Assembly (NCBI GenBank): GCA_028023455.1
Contig: JAQFVV010000989.1
Location: 62,001 to 126,000 of the forward strand
From: Epiperipatus broadwayi
Taxonomy: Eukaryota > Onychophora > Udeonychophora > Euonychophora > Peripatidae
Reading direction: 5' to 3'
DNA: 64,000 nucleotides
The notes under the pieces are model-generated. The model ran no database searches. It was not told the DNA's origin and saw nothing but the letters and a program-made list of their open reading frames with translations. Positions 50,100 to 63,186 of the stretch are shown piece after piece. The position numbers were made by a program, and so were the translations under genes. Every line of letters begins with the position of its first letter. The first letter of the stretch is position 1.

Positions 50100-51800
50100 A
50101 AACAGATATAGTTATATCTTATAAATTATTTGCATTCTGTTATGATTACTGGTGATTTTAATACTATAACTTTTTCCTATGATCATTCAGAATCACCTTA
50201 AATAGTACATTAAATACTACATTAATATTTTAAATATCTTACAAAATAATATTTTTTTAAATTGTTGTACGAGAATATTTGATCTAACTTTTACTATTTT
50301 TCAGTGATATTATTTATCTTACATCTATATATTCTCTTACCAAAATTGATATTCACTATTTTATAATTGAAATTTTAAGCTCTTGCTGCCAATTAGAATA
50401 GATTTTTAAGATCATTACATTTTACATTGTAGTAAGATATGGCTGTCTTTTTAGCATTGAAAATTTTCTGATGCCTCTAATGACTCTTTTATAGATATAT
50501 TTCAAACTCATATTTATAGATATCATATCCATTTAATATCATATTTTGTACCCAAATAGACAATTATTGATTTTAAAGAGAAAATATATATTTTAAAAAC
50601 TGCTTCATACAGTTTTTGTAATAATTTTTTTAATTTTTACTTATTTCTAGACTTAAATAATTTTGAAAATTATAAAGAACTTTGATGTTCATAAATCTAA
50701 GATATTATAATGCATAATCTAGCTGGAAAAATAAATAGAAAACATTCAAATCACCACTTCACAATGTTATGATATTTCAGCAATGCCTTCTAGGAATGAG
50801 TTTAGCTGTTTGAGATTTAGACTTTACATTTATTCACAGAAGGTGTTGCTGAAATATCTTAATGTTGTGAAGTGGTGATTTGATTGTGTTTTATAAATCT
50901 AAAAATACAATAGATTCATTTTTAATATTTGATATTAATATATTCTATAGCTATTTTTCAGCAGTAGATAAAAACACACTCAATAATACAAATAATGACC
51001 ATGTTAATATTAGTTGTGAAATAGTTAATCATGACATTAACATAGAATATATACATATATAACAAAGATGATGTTAAAGGGGCTCTATATAAAAAATCTT
51101 ATCCATGTTTTGATAGTTTTAGTACATTTTTAAATAAAAGGTTATGTAAAAATAATTTATGACCATGCAAATATATTTTGATCTTCAATTTAGTTGGTAT
51201 ATTTCCCTTACATCTAAAAATTACAAAAGTAATATTGATATACAAAAAACATTCCCATTTAGACGCTTCTAATTATGATCAATTTCAATTTTATTTATAT
51301 ATTTATAAACATTTGAGAGATGTACTTATGATGATGTTTTAATCAAATAAAATAAGTCCAAATTTTAAACATGCTTTTTTATTGTGAACATCTATTTAAA
51401 AAAAATTAATAACTATACATTGACCATATCACTCCTATAAATAATCAATTGTAAATTGATATAATTTATTTTAATTAAATACAATCTTTGATCGAGTTAT
51501 TTATTTTAAACTTGTAAAGAAAATACCTGTTATGGATTTTTCATTAGTTTTGATAAATTAGTTTGTGTTATATTTACAACACAGATCTTCTTTTATTAAT
51601 TTTATTAATAAAATTTCACATTGCTATGTGAGGGAATTGAATATATCACAAGAAGGTGCATTATAATTTAAATAAATATATTATGATGGATAATATATTT
51701 TTATATGCTGATGAATACAAAAATTTCAAGACTATTACTTGTTACAAAGATTGAATATAGCTTCAAATATATGTAGACAATTTTTCTAAATTATAAGAAT
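50100..51800 (+). mobile_element. CR1/Rex-like LINE relic with endonuclease and reverse-transcriptase traces
   Basis: ITGDFNTITFSYDHSE (about 50145) fits the GDFN motif of apurinic-type LINE endonucleases. At 51195-51330 the frames give FPLHLKITKVILIYKK then HLDASNYDQFQF, comparable with the P--LK-AKVIPI-KKG----NYRPIS block. ISHCYVREL at about 51620 is compatible with later reverse-transcriptase motifs. Heavily decayed. A short foldback (50747-50881) interrupts it. Confidence 0.5.
50747..50881. repeat. Inverted repeat with 44-bp arms
   Basis: AAATCACCACTTCACAATG to CAGCAATGCCTTCT (50747-50791) is inverted at 50838-50881 with three or four mismatches, around a 46-bp loop. It lies within the LINE relic and is likely a small foldback/MITE insertion. 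Confidence 0.85.
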
Positions 51801-51844
51801 AATATGTATATATACATGAATAAATAACTTCCTTATCTATATTA

Positions 51845-52090
51845 TTAGAATACAAGTATAATTTAATATACTTGGAGTTTAGATATAATTGTAGGGGGTT
51901 TGATACTCAGATTTTCAAGCTTTCTTCAGCTATCCACTTTTTCTCATACAATTAACAAACATGACCACACACATATGGAAAAGATAAATGAACTCCAATA
52001 TATGTATTTCACACTGAACCAGTACTCATCATTTGGCCCAGATCATCGTCTCCCACACATTTATATAATTAGTGCTCGGTTTATATTAAG
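51845..52090 (-). mobile_element. Hammerhead-bearing repeat family B, minus copy
   Basis: On the minus strand it carries CGAGCACTAATTATATAAATG, the hammerhead motif, and ATACATATATTGGAG-TCATTTATCTTTT, all matching the unit at 39992-40594. Its distal end (51850-51902, GAATACAAGTATAATTTA) also recurs at about 2018-2068, suggesting yet another fragment there. Single unit only. Confidence 0.65.
51995..52036 (-). ncRNA. Hammerhead ribozyme motif, family B, C3 mutated
   Basis: The minus strand reads CCAA, then ATGATGA (expected CTGATGA; the first C is A), stem II GTACTG-GTT-CAGTGT (six pairs with two wobbles), GAAA, a stem III ATA-CA-TAT and TTGG pairing with CCAA. Stem II differs in sequence from the copy at 40444-40487 yet is still paired. 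That is covariation supporting a real RNA fold. The C3 change should abolish activity. Confidence 0.7.
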
Positions 52091-52191
52091 ATAGCAAACC
52101 TTCAAATTTTAATGGATAGATAGGCAATCAACTACATATAAAGCATATTATAAAAGTCTTGGAATTTGGTTTAATATAAGTGATTCTTTTT

Positions 52192-52289
52192 TTTCATATG
52201 TCATAGCATCGACCGGGAAGCGAACCCACTAATCCGGGACAACTGATTGTAAGGCGGCTGTGGTGACCTCTCGACCACCATTGCTTGAC
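52192..52289 (-). repeat. SINE family 1 (Leu/Ser tRNA-like), full-length copy
   Basis: The minus strand starts GTCAAGCAATGGTGGTCGAG (A box TGGTCGAGAGG). It has the B box GGGTTCGCTTCCCGG, then TCGATGCTATGACATATG and poly(A). Flanks AAGTGATTCTTTTT (52178-52191) and AAGTGGTTCTTTTA (52290-52303) are a near-perfect target duplication. The unit of about 98 bp is little more than a tRNA-sized head plus tail. Confidence 0.85.
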
Positions 52290-52806
52290 AAGTGGTTCTT
52301 TTACAATATTTGTAATGCTTATAGAATAATAGGAATTATTTTTACAGGGAGGGGCCTTTACTTTATTATATATACAAAGATGTGTAGCTCACCAATATGT
52401 AATACAGATAAATTACCACATATAAACAAACTACAATCTATATATCGTAAACTTTTTATCACAATTATTGCAAAATACATCTGTATAGATTTGTTTCATC
52501 GAAGAGTGATTCAAAATCTGAAACTTTTTTTTATCATAAAACACATGTAAATATTTATTTACACAATGGCGTTTCGAAAGTATTGATAAATATAAATATG
52601 AAACTTTATATCTAATTGTATAATATAAACATCAAAATCTTTGCAATAAATATTTTAATGACACATATATTTTTTTCAGACTTAAATACTTTTATTAATA
52701 AATTATTCCTATGTAAAATTTTTTTTTTTTAATTACAGATGCTTATATAATATCTAATATATTTCTTTATGTAGTTTTTTTTACTGTTGAAATATTAATG
52801 AATTGA

Positions 52807-52949
<143 letters not shown>

Positions 52950-55900
52950 ATGACATCAAGTCAGATCTTAGTGATCATATTAGTAGCAATTCTACAAGTT
53001 TACTTATTATTTGTTTAATATTTTTCAGTTATCACTGGTAAATTTCTATTTATGATGTGAAAGTTCTCTCTTTCTTTATCAACTTCAATTCTTTCACATA
53101 TTATCCACTTATTTGGTAAATTATATCATTTCATGAAATAACCAAACTAAAACAATTGTTCATTTGTGTTTTAAATAATATTTGTCTTTAAATAATATTA
53201 CTAAATATCCAGATGTTTGGAAGGTTATTTTTTACATGCAATGTTCTCAAGCCTGTGTGTTATCATAATCCACTAAGCAATACATTTTATTTGTTTTATA
53301 CAATGCCAACTCATATATACAGACATAGAAAATGAAAAAAATTATATATTTCTGACTTTCATTTTTGAAATGATATCTATTATGAAGATTTGTCTCAGAA
53401 TATTTATGGAAACTCTATCAAATGTCAGACTATAATAAATTTCTTGATAGTTGGGCACTTGGTTAATAGCAATAATGTTACTTTTTCACTCTATTTTTTA
53501 ACATTCCTAATTATTTTTTTCTATTTTATCTATTACTAGTTAGAAAGTATTAATTAGTTGTGAATATTCAGTACACAAAAAAATCATTATGTCATATGTA
53601 GTAAATCCAACTTATTGCTAAGGCTCACAAAATGTCATTTGATTTTAGGCTAGATAATCATTGAACAATTTTCTGGTCACAAACAGGTTTGAAATTATTA
53701 TTTTCAGTTAGGTATTTCATAGTCAATTCAAATAGCTATTCCTAACCTAATGGTAAGTAAGTATGTGGTAATTATTATCTGTAAAATAAAAGTTCCTATT
53801 TTATCTTTGTAGTTAAAATACAGTTGATGTACAGATTGTAAAAGAAAACAAAAATATGATTGTTATATAAAGTGGCTTTTCAGAACTGATGAGTAAGTTG
53901 TCATAATCCTATATAAGCTTTCAGATCATAATTGTCTTTAACTTAAGCAATATGATGCTGAAATTTTCCAGAATCAGTTAATATTCTAATATTACTCATG
54001 GTTATAAATACAAAATGCATCCTAAATTATTCATTGCTAAGAGCAAATATAGGTTTCTCATCTTACATTATTAAATACTACTACTATCTCTTTTCATTTA
54101 TAAAAACTACAAAATAAACAGTGAGTAAAGCAGAGAAATACTCATGACAATGAAAACTAGACTTACTTAACCTGATTCTGAATTATGGCTAATTTTTGGT
54201 AAACTATCAAAAAAAAAAAGCTAAAACAATCATTTTTTATAAATAAACTTTGTTGGATTAAATCTGCAATAATAATTTAATTCATTTATAATACTTGTAT
54301 CTTCTCAAAATTATTAAACTAAAAATCTGTCAAACCAAGTATATTCATATTAATCCAAGATATTAAGACAATATATAGTTACAAAACATATTAAAAGTAG
54401 GACAACCATCACCTATGAAAAATAGAAAACATACTGATCTAGATATAATAAATTATTTTTGAACATAAAATTTAAAAGTCTGTATTAAATAGTTGGATGC
54501 CTTAATAAAGAAATATGGCTTTTAAAAAGCTATTGCAAGATAAAAACCTCTTAATAGAAATTCACAGAAGAAAAGAGAAGGAAATAGGAGCCTATGATGG
54601 TCATCGTCCTTGTTTAGTCTTGTAACTGAGAATAAAAAGGTTCCATAATTATTAATCAATATTGAATAATTAATTAAATAGTTTAAAAATATATTTATTG
54701 ACATAATTAAATTGTACAGATGAGTAATAAATACACTTTGTTAATGTTGGCTCATCCATTGCTGGCATTGGTCTGGTAGATGTGTGCCAGAGCCATTCTC
54801 TGCACTAGCAGGTTAATATATGAATAAATACATTTTATTTTGTTGGTATTGCTTTCTGAAAAATTCTAAGCCTGATTAAAACATTTTTTTCTCTCAACAC
54901 AGATTAAACCCAGATCTAGATTATGGCAGAAATATTATTCAGACTTAAACATTTTTTTATTTGTTAAAATAAACATTTTTTAATTATAAAAAAAAATTAA
55001 ATATAAAAAAGGTTAAATCTTATTTATATTACTTTCTAGTTAATTTTTTCATTAATAATTTCGTAAGTAATGAGTACATTTAAGAAAGATAAATAAAAAA
55101 GGTCGAAGAACTTAATGTAAACAAAATACCTAAGAAGTGCTATTTGAGGCCAGGGATGGAACAATATTTTTTTTTTGCTCAAAAAAAAAAAAAAATTTGG
55201 TTTATTCTGACCTTGTCAAATGAATATCTATGTGTTTACAAGTGGGTGTAACAGCTAAAAACATAATCAACCTCAGATCTAAATCAAATATTTCGTCCTT
55301 TATGGTTGAGTAGCTATAAAAATTCAAATAATTTTTTTAAAGTAAAATACACATACACATCTTACATGCTTTAATATATTTATTACAGGATAAATTATAT
55401 ATATATTTAATGGTATAAATTATGGATTTAAAAAAAAGCGATTATTCACCCAGGTTTGTCAATTGGTGATTGGTGAGACTTTGTACATTTTCCCATTGTA
55501 CTTCATTCTCAAGCTAGGAGTAATGTTAGATTGTTATTTATCAATAAATATTTAATGATTGGTATGGATTGGCTCCTTGAAAAAGAAAAGTATTATGCAT
55601 GATTGAAAACTCAAGTTATTTATCAAAAAGGCAGACAAATGTACCCCCATCACACATGAAGCTCTTAAATAATATAATAATTTTTATTGTTTTATGATGC
55701 AGCCCTAAATTTAAGATGCTAGAATACACTGTAATTAAGAGGTAGTGACAATCTCAATGATGATCACATGTTATCGTTTCATTATTTTACTCTACTGAGT
55801 ATGTTACGTCATCTATTTATATATATATTATTTGACATGTAATTGTTTGTACATGTAAATGTAAATTTTAAAAAAAATTAAATTTGATGAGAATAAAGTA

Positions 55901-56159
55901 AATTTATATTTGCAATAAAAGGCTCTAATATATATGTTGGGTGTGCTTGTGATGTGTAACAATATGTAATGTTAGATTCAAGCCAAAAATCAATCTACTA
56001 TATAAATTATATTGATCTTTTTAAAAGCACAATTGATGATAGTGTCATGTAGATAGCTAGAATAATTATTTAGACATTCTGTTCTGATTTAATATATATA
56101 TATATTTGTGTGTTAAATTTACAATTTTTATGAATTTTAAAATGATATATATATATTGT

Positions 56160-56430
56160 ACCGGTCAAAATAGTATGCCCACTTAACAAGATTCAAATCC
56201 TAAGCAAAAGTACCTCGAATCCAATCATGCTCGAGATACACAGGTCTGGAGCAATCCTGAATTCTAACCTATTTGCCTATTCTTTGAATCTCTGACCCAA
56301 TGAACAACAATACTGAGGATACAGTAAAATTATTTTAATTTCGTGCCCAGGAGCAGAGCGGTAGAGCATAAGATCAGACTGATGATGATGATCGAGATCA
56401 GAGTAGCCCAGGAATTACATTTATGTCAGT
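56160..56430. other. GC-richer patch of unknown nature
   Basis: It stands out from the surroundings in composition and has no long open frame. It contains CAGACTGATGATGATGATCG, which is a simple GAT repeat and not a hammerhead (no GAAA follows). Probably an old repeat. Confidence 0.25.
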
Positions 56431-57234
56431 TATATATTAATGCTAAGTTATTAGCTAAAGAAAATAGTTCTAAATATTAACTAGAAAATAATAATTCAAA
56501 AACAACAAACCAGGATTTACATGAAGTTATATATAAATTTAATAAATGTAGAAAACGCATATATATGTTACAAAATTGTTTCACGCTTGGAGTAATATTA
56601 TATATTTGGAAAATTTTGGGATTTGTTTTATAAAATCCCCTTTACATCAATTATTTCATAAATATAATTTTATAGAATGTGTTATAAGTTGTGCGGGGTT
56701 AATATGCCAATTTACAAATGTTTACAAATAAAATGCTGTGGATGCATAAAACAATCTACAAGATCGGAACAGATTCGGATTACAGAAAGATATCTTATAA
56801 GTTAGCATTAATCATTTTGACAAGTAAATATAAACATATGGTCTCAATCATTTATTTACAATCTTAAAATTATTATATATGTTTGATTGGCATTGTTCTG
56901 ACATGGCGTCTTTGGAATAAGTATACAAGAAACAAACAATGTGTTACATTTACGAGAATAAGTTATGCAATCATTTATAAATTAGATTTACGTCTATGGG
57001 AATCTATAACGGTTTTTAAAAGAAAGGAGTTTAACTCAATGAACTGAATGTATTTTACGAAATGAATCATCATCTTTAACACATCATTGCGACTTACTAA
57101 GGTTAGGCAGACGGTGATTAAATTAAGGAAAAAAGTAACGGTACTAGCATACAATAAAGAAATATGGCATTTATGGCGATTGTGGATATTTTATCATTTT
57201 AAAAAATATTTGAAACAAACTTAGATTTGATAGG

Positions 57235-57420
57235 TCCGTGCATTCCGACAGAGTGATAACGAAGGAGGGGCTGGGTTTGAGATCTCAGATCTGGATGTGC
57301 TGTCTTCCGCAGCACATAATATCATAACCCTCAGATTCCACAGGGAGAGTGTCCCTGTTTTCGAATGATTTTGAAAAGTAGGATGGGAGCTTCATGCTTC
57401 CTATGCCCCAATAACAAAGC
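57235..57420. other. GC-richer patch of unknown nature
   Basis: About 185 bp of near-balanced composition with several short palindromes (GAGATCTCAGATCT, TGTGCTGTC--CAGCACA). No frame and no tRNA boxes. It may be a fragment of a repeat or a small structured RNA; I cannot decide. Confidence 0.25.
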
Positions 57421-58189
57421 AATCAAGAAATGGAAAGATAAAATATCAGGCTAAAAGAAAATGTATGCCAGCAATGTTTATTGGACATCAATATAATTTT
57501 TATAATATAATTTTCAAATAATATTATTTTAAATGTTTGGAAATGGTCTAACCTCTTGCGCAATAATCTGTTTTCAATTCTGAGTCATTTAACAAAGTGT
57601 AATAAAATAATAACTCTTTTCTATAGTATTAAACTGATAAAATTTATATTTAAATTTGATTCCCATATACGTATTACGGATTACATTAGCCCTTTAGACA
57701 ACAGCGGAAAAGAAAGGACTAATTATATTAATCAAGGTTCACGATCTTTTAAAATGAAATTTTAAATACAATTTCAAAGCAGTAAACTTAGAGAATTCAT
57801 CCACAATAAAAGTTTTTAATGACTTCAAGAATAGCGAATTTAAAATGAAACCAAACTCGCGAGCAATTTCTATTTAATATAAACAAAACTTTATCGATAG
57901 GTTTTAAATAATCCCAGCCCTTTTCCAAGTTAAACAATTATTTCCCTCTTTTCCAAACTTGCAAATTTGGCAATTTTGGCATATTAAAGAAAATAAATTA
58001 TATTTATACATTAAACAAAATACATAAAATCTTAATGGAGCTGCACACAGTTATATATATAAGTTAATTAAGCATAAAAGGTAAGTTAAAATACATGATA
58101 TTAATAAAAGATTATGGAGAGAGAGTTTAAAAGCAAAATTAGCAGAAGCTTATAAATTAATATATAAATTAAGATACGAAGGTTGAACT

Positions 58190-58800
58190 ATAGATTACAA
58201 ATTACAAAAGTATTGACTTATGAAGGCAGCTCCACGTTAAAGGTTACCTAAGGAAAGCAGGATAGCAAGTAGATGCAGAATAGGCAGTCAGCAGCTGAAG
58301 CAGCAATGGTCATCTTGGGTGGCCAGTTGGATGGAACATGCTGCAGGCAGGGAAACAGTTCTCTGAGAGAAGAAGAGAAAGGTGAAAAGATTTCTCTAAT
58401 CACACTTCATCATGCAGAACTTGTGTTGGCTTCTTAAAAGTAATTAAATTCAACTGACTCTAAAAACTCCTCTGAACTCAACTAAAAACTCTAAGTAACT
58501 GACTTATCAAATGAAAATAACTGACAGACTTAAAAAGGTCTTATGGGCTCCTTTTATACCCCATCTCTATAATCCCCTTACAAACAACATTTAATTAACA
58601 ACATGTTTTTATACAGATAAGGCTCGAAATACCATTTTTAGCTATTTTAAATCATTTGACAACAACTGATAAACGGTTTGTTTTCAATCTTAATTGCGAT
58701 TGACAATTTTAATTAAAGGCAACAAGCTGAATTTAAACAAAGATTATTTCAGTATTTCGAACCTTCCTCATTTTCTTTGTTGTCACATTAAATACACACA
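58190..58800 (-). promoter_or_regulatory. Promoter-like GC-richer segment, possibly a solo LTR
   Basis: On the minus strand GGGGTATAAAAGGAGCCCAT (about 58566-58547) is a strong TATA-box context. It is followed by about 350 bp of leader-like sequence of higher GC content with no long ORF. This is the layout of an LTR U3-R-U5 or an isolated promoter. No second LTR, primer site or protein domain was seen, so it is only promoter-like. Confidence 0.3.
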
Positions 58801-60839
58801 GATATAAAAATAATTACATATATATAAACAAATGTATTTTCCAGCAATAAACATAGCAATAAAATTATTGTTTTAATCATAATATATATATATACGCATC
58901 ACTCAAACTACTGTTTCATTTTTACTAAACAAAATTAAGTTTACCAATCTTTCTAATGATTTGGCATACAGTGTGTGAGTAAATAGCATATATTTATAGC
59001 AAAGTCCAAATTGCCGACCTTGCAGGAGGTTAATGTAGATGGTAAAGCATGAAGCTCGATGATGATTAGACATCGACTGCTTCAATATATATATATATAT
59101 ATCACCAATATCATTCCAATTTGCTAAAAAAAAAACTATTCAAGATATTAGATACATTCTGTTGTGTAATAAATATATACGAATATGAATTTATCAATAA
59201 ACTTAAATGAAAATTATAAATTTTATTTTACTGACTTTCTAAATTTTAAAAATTTCAAAAATGCCAAAACATTTAATGGAGTTAACTAATAGCATTATAA
59301 ATAATATTTATTTTATAAAGTGCAGACAGTTTGAAACTAAATTGAAAGGCTGCAAACCTCTCGCGCTTAAACCTAAATGCTTCAGACTGGCTTAGATATA
59401 TAGAAAAACAAGTAGAGAAGAGGGTGGACCACCCTTTTTTTTTGTAAAATTCTTTGTCTTGTGTTTATGGTTTGATTGCTATTCAACCAGCCATCACATC
59501 TGATTGGCTGTCAGATAAGTATTATAATTATAATAAGCACGAGAGGTTTGCAACCATTCTAATAGTATTATAGACATGAATGCCTTATCAATAATAATGC
59601 TTATTATGTTTGTAAAGAATGTTACTTTTCTGTTATCTTCTTAGATATTTTATTAAAGAAAGCTACATCATATATTTTGAGCTTCCTAAGAATATTTTTT
59701 TTTTAATCAAGTTAAAAATTCCTTAAATTTGATTGGTCATGAAGGAATGTTTTTCAAATCTTTACTCAACAATTTAACTTTCTTTGGGATTGACATAGAT
59801 TAATATTTACACATAAAACCATTGATATTCCTTGGATCCATAGAAATAAATATATAATGAGTATAAAGTCTTGAAACTTTAGTGCACACTTCTAACAAGC
59901 ACACATAAGCATAGGGTTCAAATCTGAAGCAACTGTTGCAAATATTACAGCCATTTGCTATATAAAGTTTACTTTATTGTGCTTTTTTTATTATGTATTA
60001 ATAATAATAGTAGCGGTAATTTTGTCTGAATATAAATCAGACTCCATAATAAAAGAGATTAAACTATTACATTTTAAACAGATTGTATTTACTCAAATAA
60101 ATTACAGCTAAACATGAATTAAAATGTATTTGTTAAAACACATGGGAAAAGGCAAAATAACAATTTTAATTCTTTATTCATGAAAATATTCTTATCAACA
60201 TATATATGTGTGTGTGGTTGCATATATACTTACATTTTTATTTCAGAACGCTAATTTTTCATGATATTTTGTCTTTAGTTTGAACAGCTTACAGCAAAAT
60301 ATTTTTTTTTTTTACATACCTATTATTAAACATTATTTTTAAATAACCAATTTAATGAAAATATTTTTAAAAAATAAATGCTTTTCATAAAAATATGTTT
60401 TAACCCTTGCATTTATTTTTTTCCTCAGAGTATATCATAATCAATGTCCACCAAATTTTTAAAGCTGATGTTTTAATGCTTTCTTATTTTTTTAATTATT
60501 TCTACCATCTTGACAAAATCAAAAATTAAAGTGTAGTTTCGTTAATGTTGAAATGGAATCATTAAAGGAAAAAGTGTTTTAAAATGTCTTTAGATTTTGA
60601 TTAACCTAATATTGTGGTGGATTATTATTTAATGATTTTTTTATGTAACATGAACACCACTGGACAACGTTGATGCCCAATCATAGAAAGAGTTAATAAT
60701 TTGTAATTAGAGTTTAAATATATATGATAATTTCTAACTTAATAAAAAAAAATCATTTATGTATTTAATAAAAAGCTATTAAGCGAAAAAGTATTCGCTT
60801 AAAATAAATTATTTGCAAAGTAAATTTATATGTTTATTA

Positions 60840-61490
60840 AAAAATATTTCTGAGAATGTTAATAAATATATACAAAAACATATACAAGATAAGTTTAAAA
60901 TCTATAAAGTAGCACTGTTTGCCTAGTGCATTTTCGACTATGTTATATTAGTCACATAGTCCTGACAACTGACAGAGGGGAGGAGATTTCAGGGTTTATT
61001 AAAAAAAATGTGAATAAATGCTTAGCATAACTGAATGACTAATTATTAGTTTAAGTAGGCCATTTGTTAGTCAGGAGGATGTAAGAATCTCTTGTTAATT
61101 GCATTTTTATCTATTGTGATGTTCCAGGCCTCTTTCAGTTTATGCATGGCAACATTGCACTTGAGGCATATGATGCCAAGCATAAACTGAAAGAGGTCTG
61201 GTACATCATGAGAGATAAGAATTCAATTAATAAAAAGGACTTCTACGTTTCCCTTTCTTAAAAAAAGTTCTATTTAAACTAATAATTAGCCATTCAATTA
61301 TGCTACGCACCCATTCACATTTTTTTGTAATAAACTCTGCAATCTTCTCCCCTCTGTTAGTTGCCATGACTATGACTAATATAACTTAGTCAAAAGTGCA
61401 CTAGGCAAAAAATTGTTAACTTCACAAATTTTAAGCTTATCTCATATACATTTTTGCTTATATTTATTCACATTACATTTTCTCAAGATA
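60840..61490. mobile_element. Foldback element, about 300-bp arms
   Basis: The left arm (about 60840-61155) and right arm (about 61170-61490) are inverted copies. Matching pairs are GATAAGTTTAAAATCT / AATTTTAAGCTTATC, TTTGCCTAGTGCATTTT / AAAAGTGCACTAGGCAAA, ACAGAGGGGAGGAGATT / AATCTTCTCCCCTCTGT, and CTCTTTCAGTTTATGC / GCATAAACTGAAAGAG. The centre is only about 25-30 bp. No coding capacity. Confidence 0.85.
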
Positions 61491-61711
61491 TTGCTTAGCA
61501 AAATTTTCAACATTATATTTCTGATAATATAAATTGAATTAACACATGAATTTGAATAATAGAAAACCTGTGAAACTGCAAACAATGAAAACTTCAGATC
61601 TATGAGAAATGTAGCTGAACTCTATTTTTATCTGCAATATTATATCTTTAAAGTCTCTCTATACAAATATATTTAACTTGCTTGATTTTTAAATGTGAAA
61701 ACCAATTGCAT

Positions 61712-61923
61712 TTAAGCCAATAAACATTAGATCCTAAGATATAGATGCAGTGCTCTCAGACCCAAGGTTCCTCACTGATGAAGGCCACAAGCCAGAGACT
61801 AGTCTGGGCATATTGGATGAGTAGGCACTAGATGGGGATTTTATGCACAAGCCTTCTGGCATTCATTGATTACTCTGGCTTGCACTGAGTGGCAATACTG
61901 TATCGAGAGTTGTTCCTGTTTTA
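61712..61923 (+). mobile_element. Hammerhead-bearing repeat family A, single unit with 14-bp target duplication
   Basis: The 212-bp unit, homologous to the units at 19697-19920 and 20158-20355 but on the other strand, is flanked by the exact 14-mer AAAACCAATTGCAT at 61698-61711 and 61924-61937. It has no coding capacity. Compared with the tandem copy in the LINE, it contains only the hammerhead-bearing part of the 456-bp monomer. Confidence 0.85.
61769..61810 (+). ncRNA. Hammerhead ribozyme motif, family A, GAAA to GAGA
   Basis: TCCTCA (61769-61774), CTGATGA (61775-61781), stem II GGC-CACAA-GCC, then GAGA where GAAA is required, CTAGTC (61799-61804) and TGGGCA pairing with TCCTCA at most positions. 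The change of an invariant A to G predicts an inactive ribozyme. Everything else is intact. Confidence 0.75.
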
Positions 61924-62734
61924 AAAACCAATTGCATACATTTATTGAAAAGTTATTTTTTTAAAAAACATATTACATGTTAGCATTATAGTTTTATTAT
62001 TAATAATATATATAAATATACACACATATTTAATACATGTGTGTAATTTAATCTCTATTCTTGAAAATAAAGCAGGTTAAATTTATTTCATGGAGAAATA
62101 TTTATAACAACTTCTAAGAAAGGTTAGAATGTTGAAAGACTTGAAGAATACTAAGAATTTACAAAGGTGAAATACTACTCCAGTGAGTCTTAATTTTTTA
62201 TTGCCTTCAATTTTAAAAGCTTACTTGTACCTATACTTAAAATCTTAATTCAATTTGTTCAGTGGAAAAAACTTTTCATAATTACTTTATATCATTTACT
62301 TTGCGCATATACATATATATGGAATAAAAATGAGCTTATGATTACTGGGCATGAATAAAGACCTGCTTTATGTAACTATCGATCTCTGGTATATGAAATT
62401 ATAAACATCTAATCCACAAATCATAACTTATTTTATTTATTCTAATTTGCAATCATTTTTTAATTTATATGCACAATGCAAATTAGAATATTTACTCAGT
62501 ATGCACCATGCTCAATCTTTAGATTAACCTTTATGGCAAGTATACTGGGAATACAAAAACAAGACAAATTTTGGTTTCCACATTATTAATAAAGAAAAGG
62601 ACATGTGATGAGATTGTAATATAAACCCATCAGAATAGCTGGCACTTATCAAACTCAAAATAAAATAAATGAAAGAGAATAAAAACTACCATGTAAACAA
62701 CAATAGTATAACTTTATTATAAAAACAGTACATG

Positions 62735-62805
62735 AATAAAATATAAAATAATAATAATGATAATGATGATGATAAAAGCAATAAAATAAATAAATGAATA
62801 AATAC
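62735..62805. repeat. Imperfect AAT/GAT/AATA microsatellite
   Basis: A run of AATAATAATAATGATAATG followed by GATGAT and AAATAAATAAATG units. Confidence 0.8.
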
Positions 62806-63186
62806 ATTTATATGACCATATGTATGTTTTTATATAATGATTTCTGTTAAAGCTTACATATATGTGTATATGTTTAATCAATTGAAGTTTTTTTTTAGTT
62901 TTAGTTTTTAGAAACGTAATTTTTTATTTTTAAATTTCACAATCATTAAATCAATATAAAATGTTATCTTCAAAATGAAATAAATTTAAGATTTACAATT
63001 AAAATATTTTGTAACAAATGAATTATAAATAATAAGTGTCTTGTGCTAAAGTTTTATATACTTATCTTTAAAAAAAAAATTGATAAATATTTTAACTAGA
63101 AAATTTTTTTTTTTAATTGTTTGTCAGTTAATTTAAAAAAACAAAAATGGTAATTTTTTTTTTTTTTAAAAAAGTTCCATATTCTC

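Noticed and set aside
56375-56400. CTGATGATGATGATCG as a ribozyme core
   Set aside because: It is a GAT simple repeat; no GAAA or closing stem follows.
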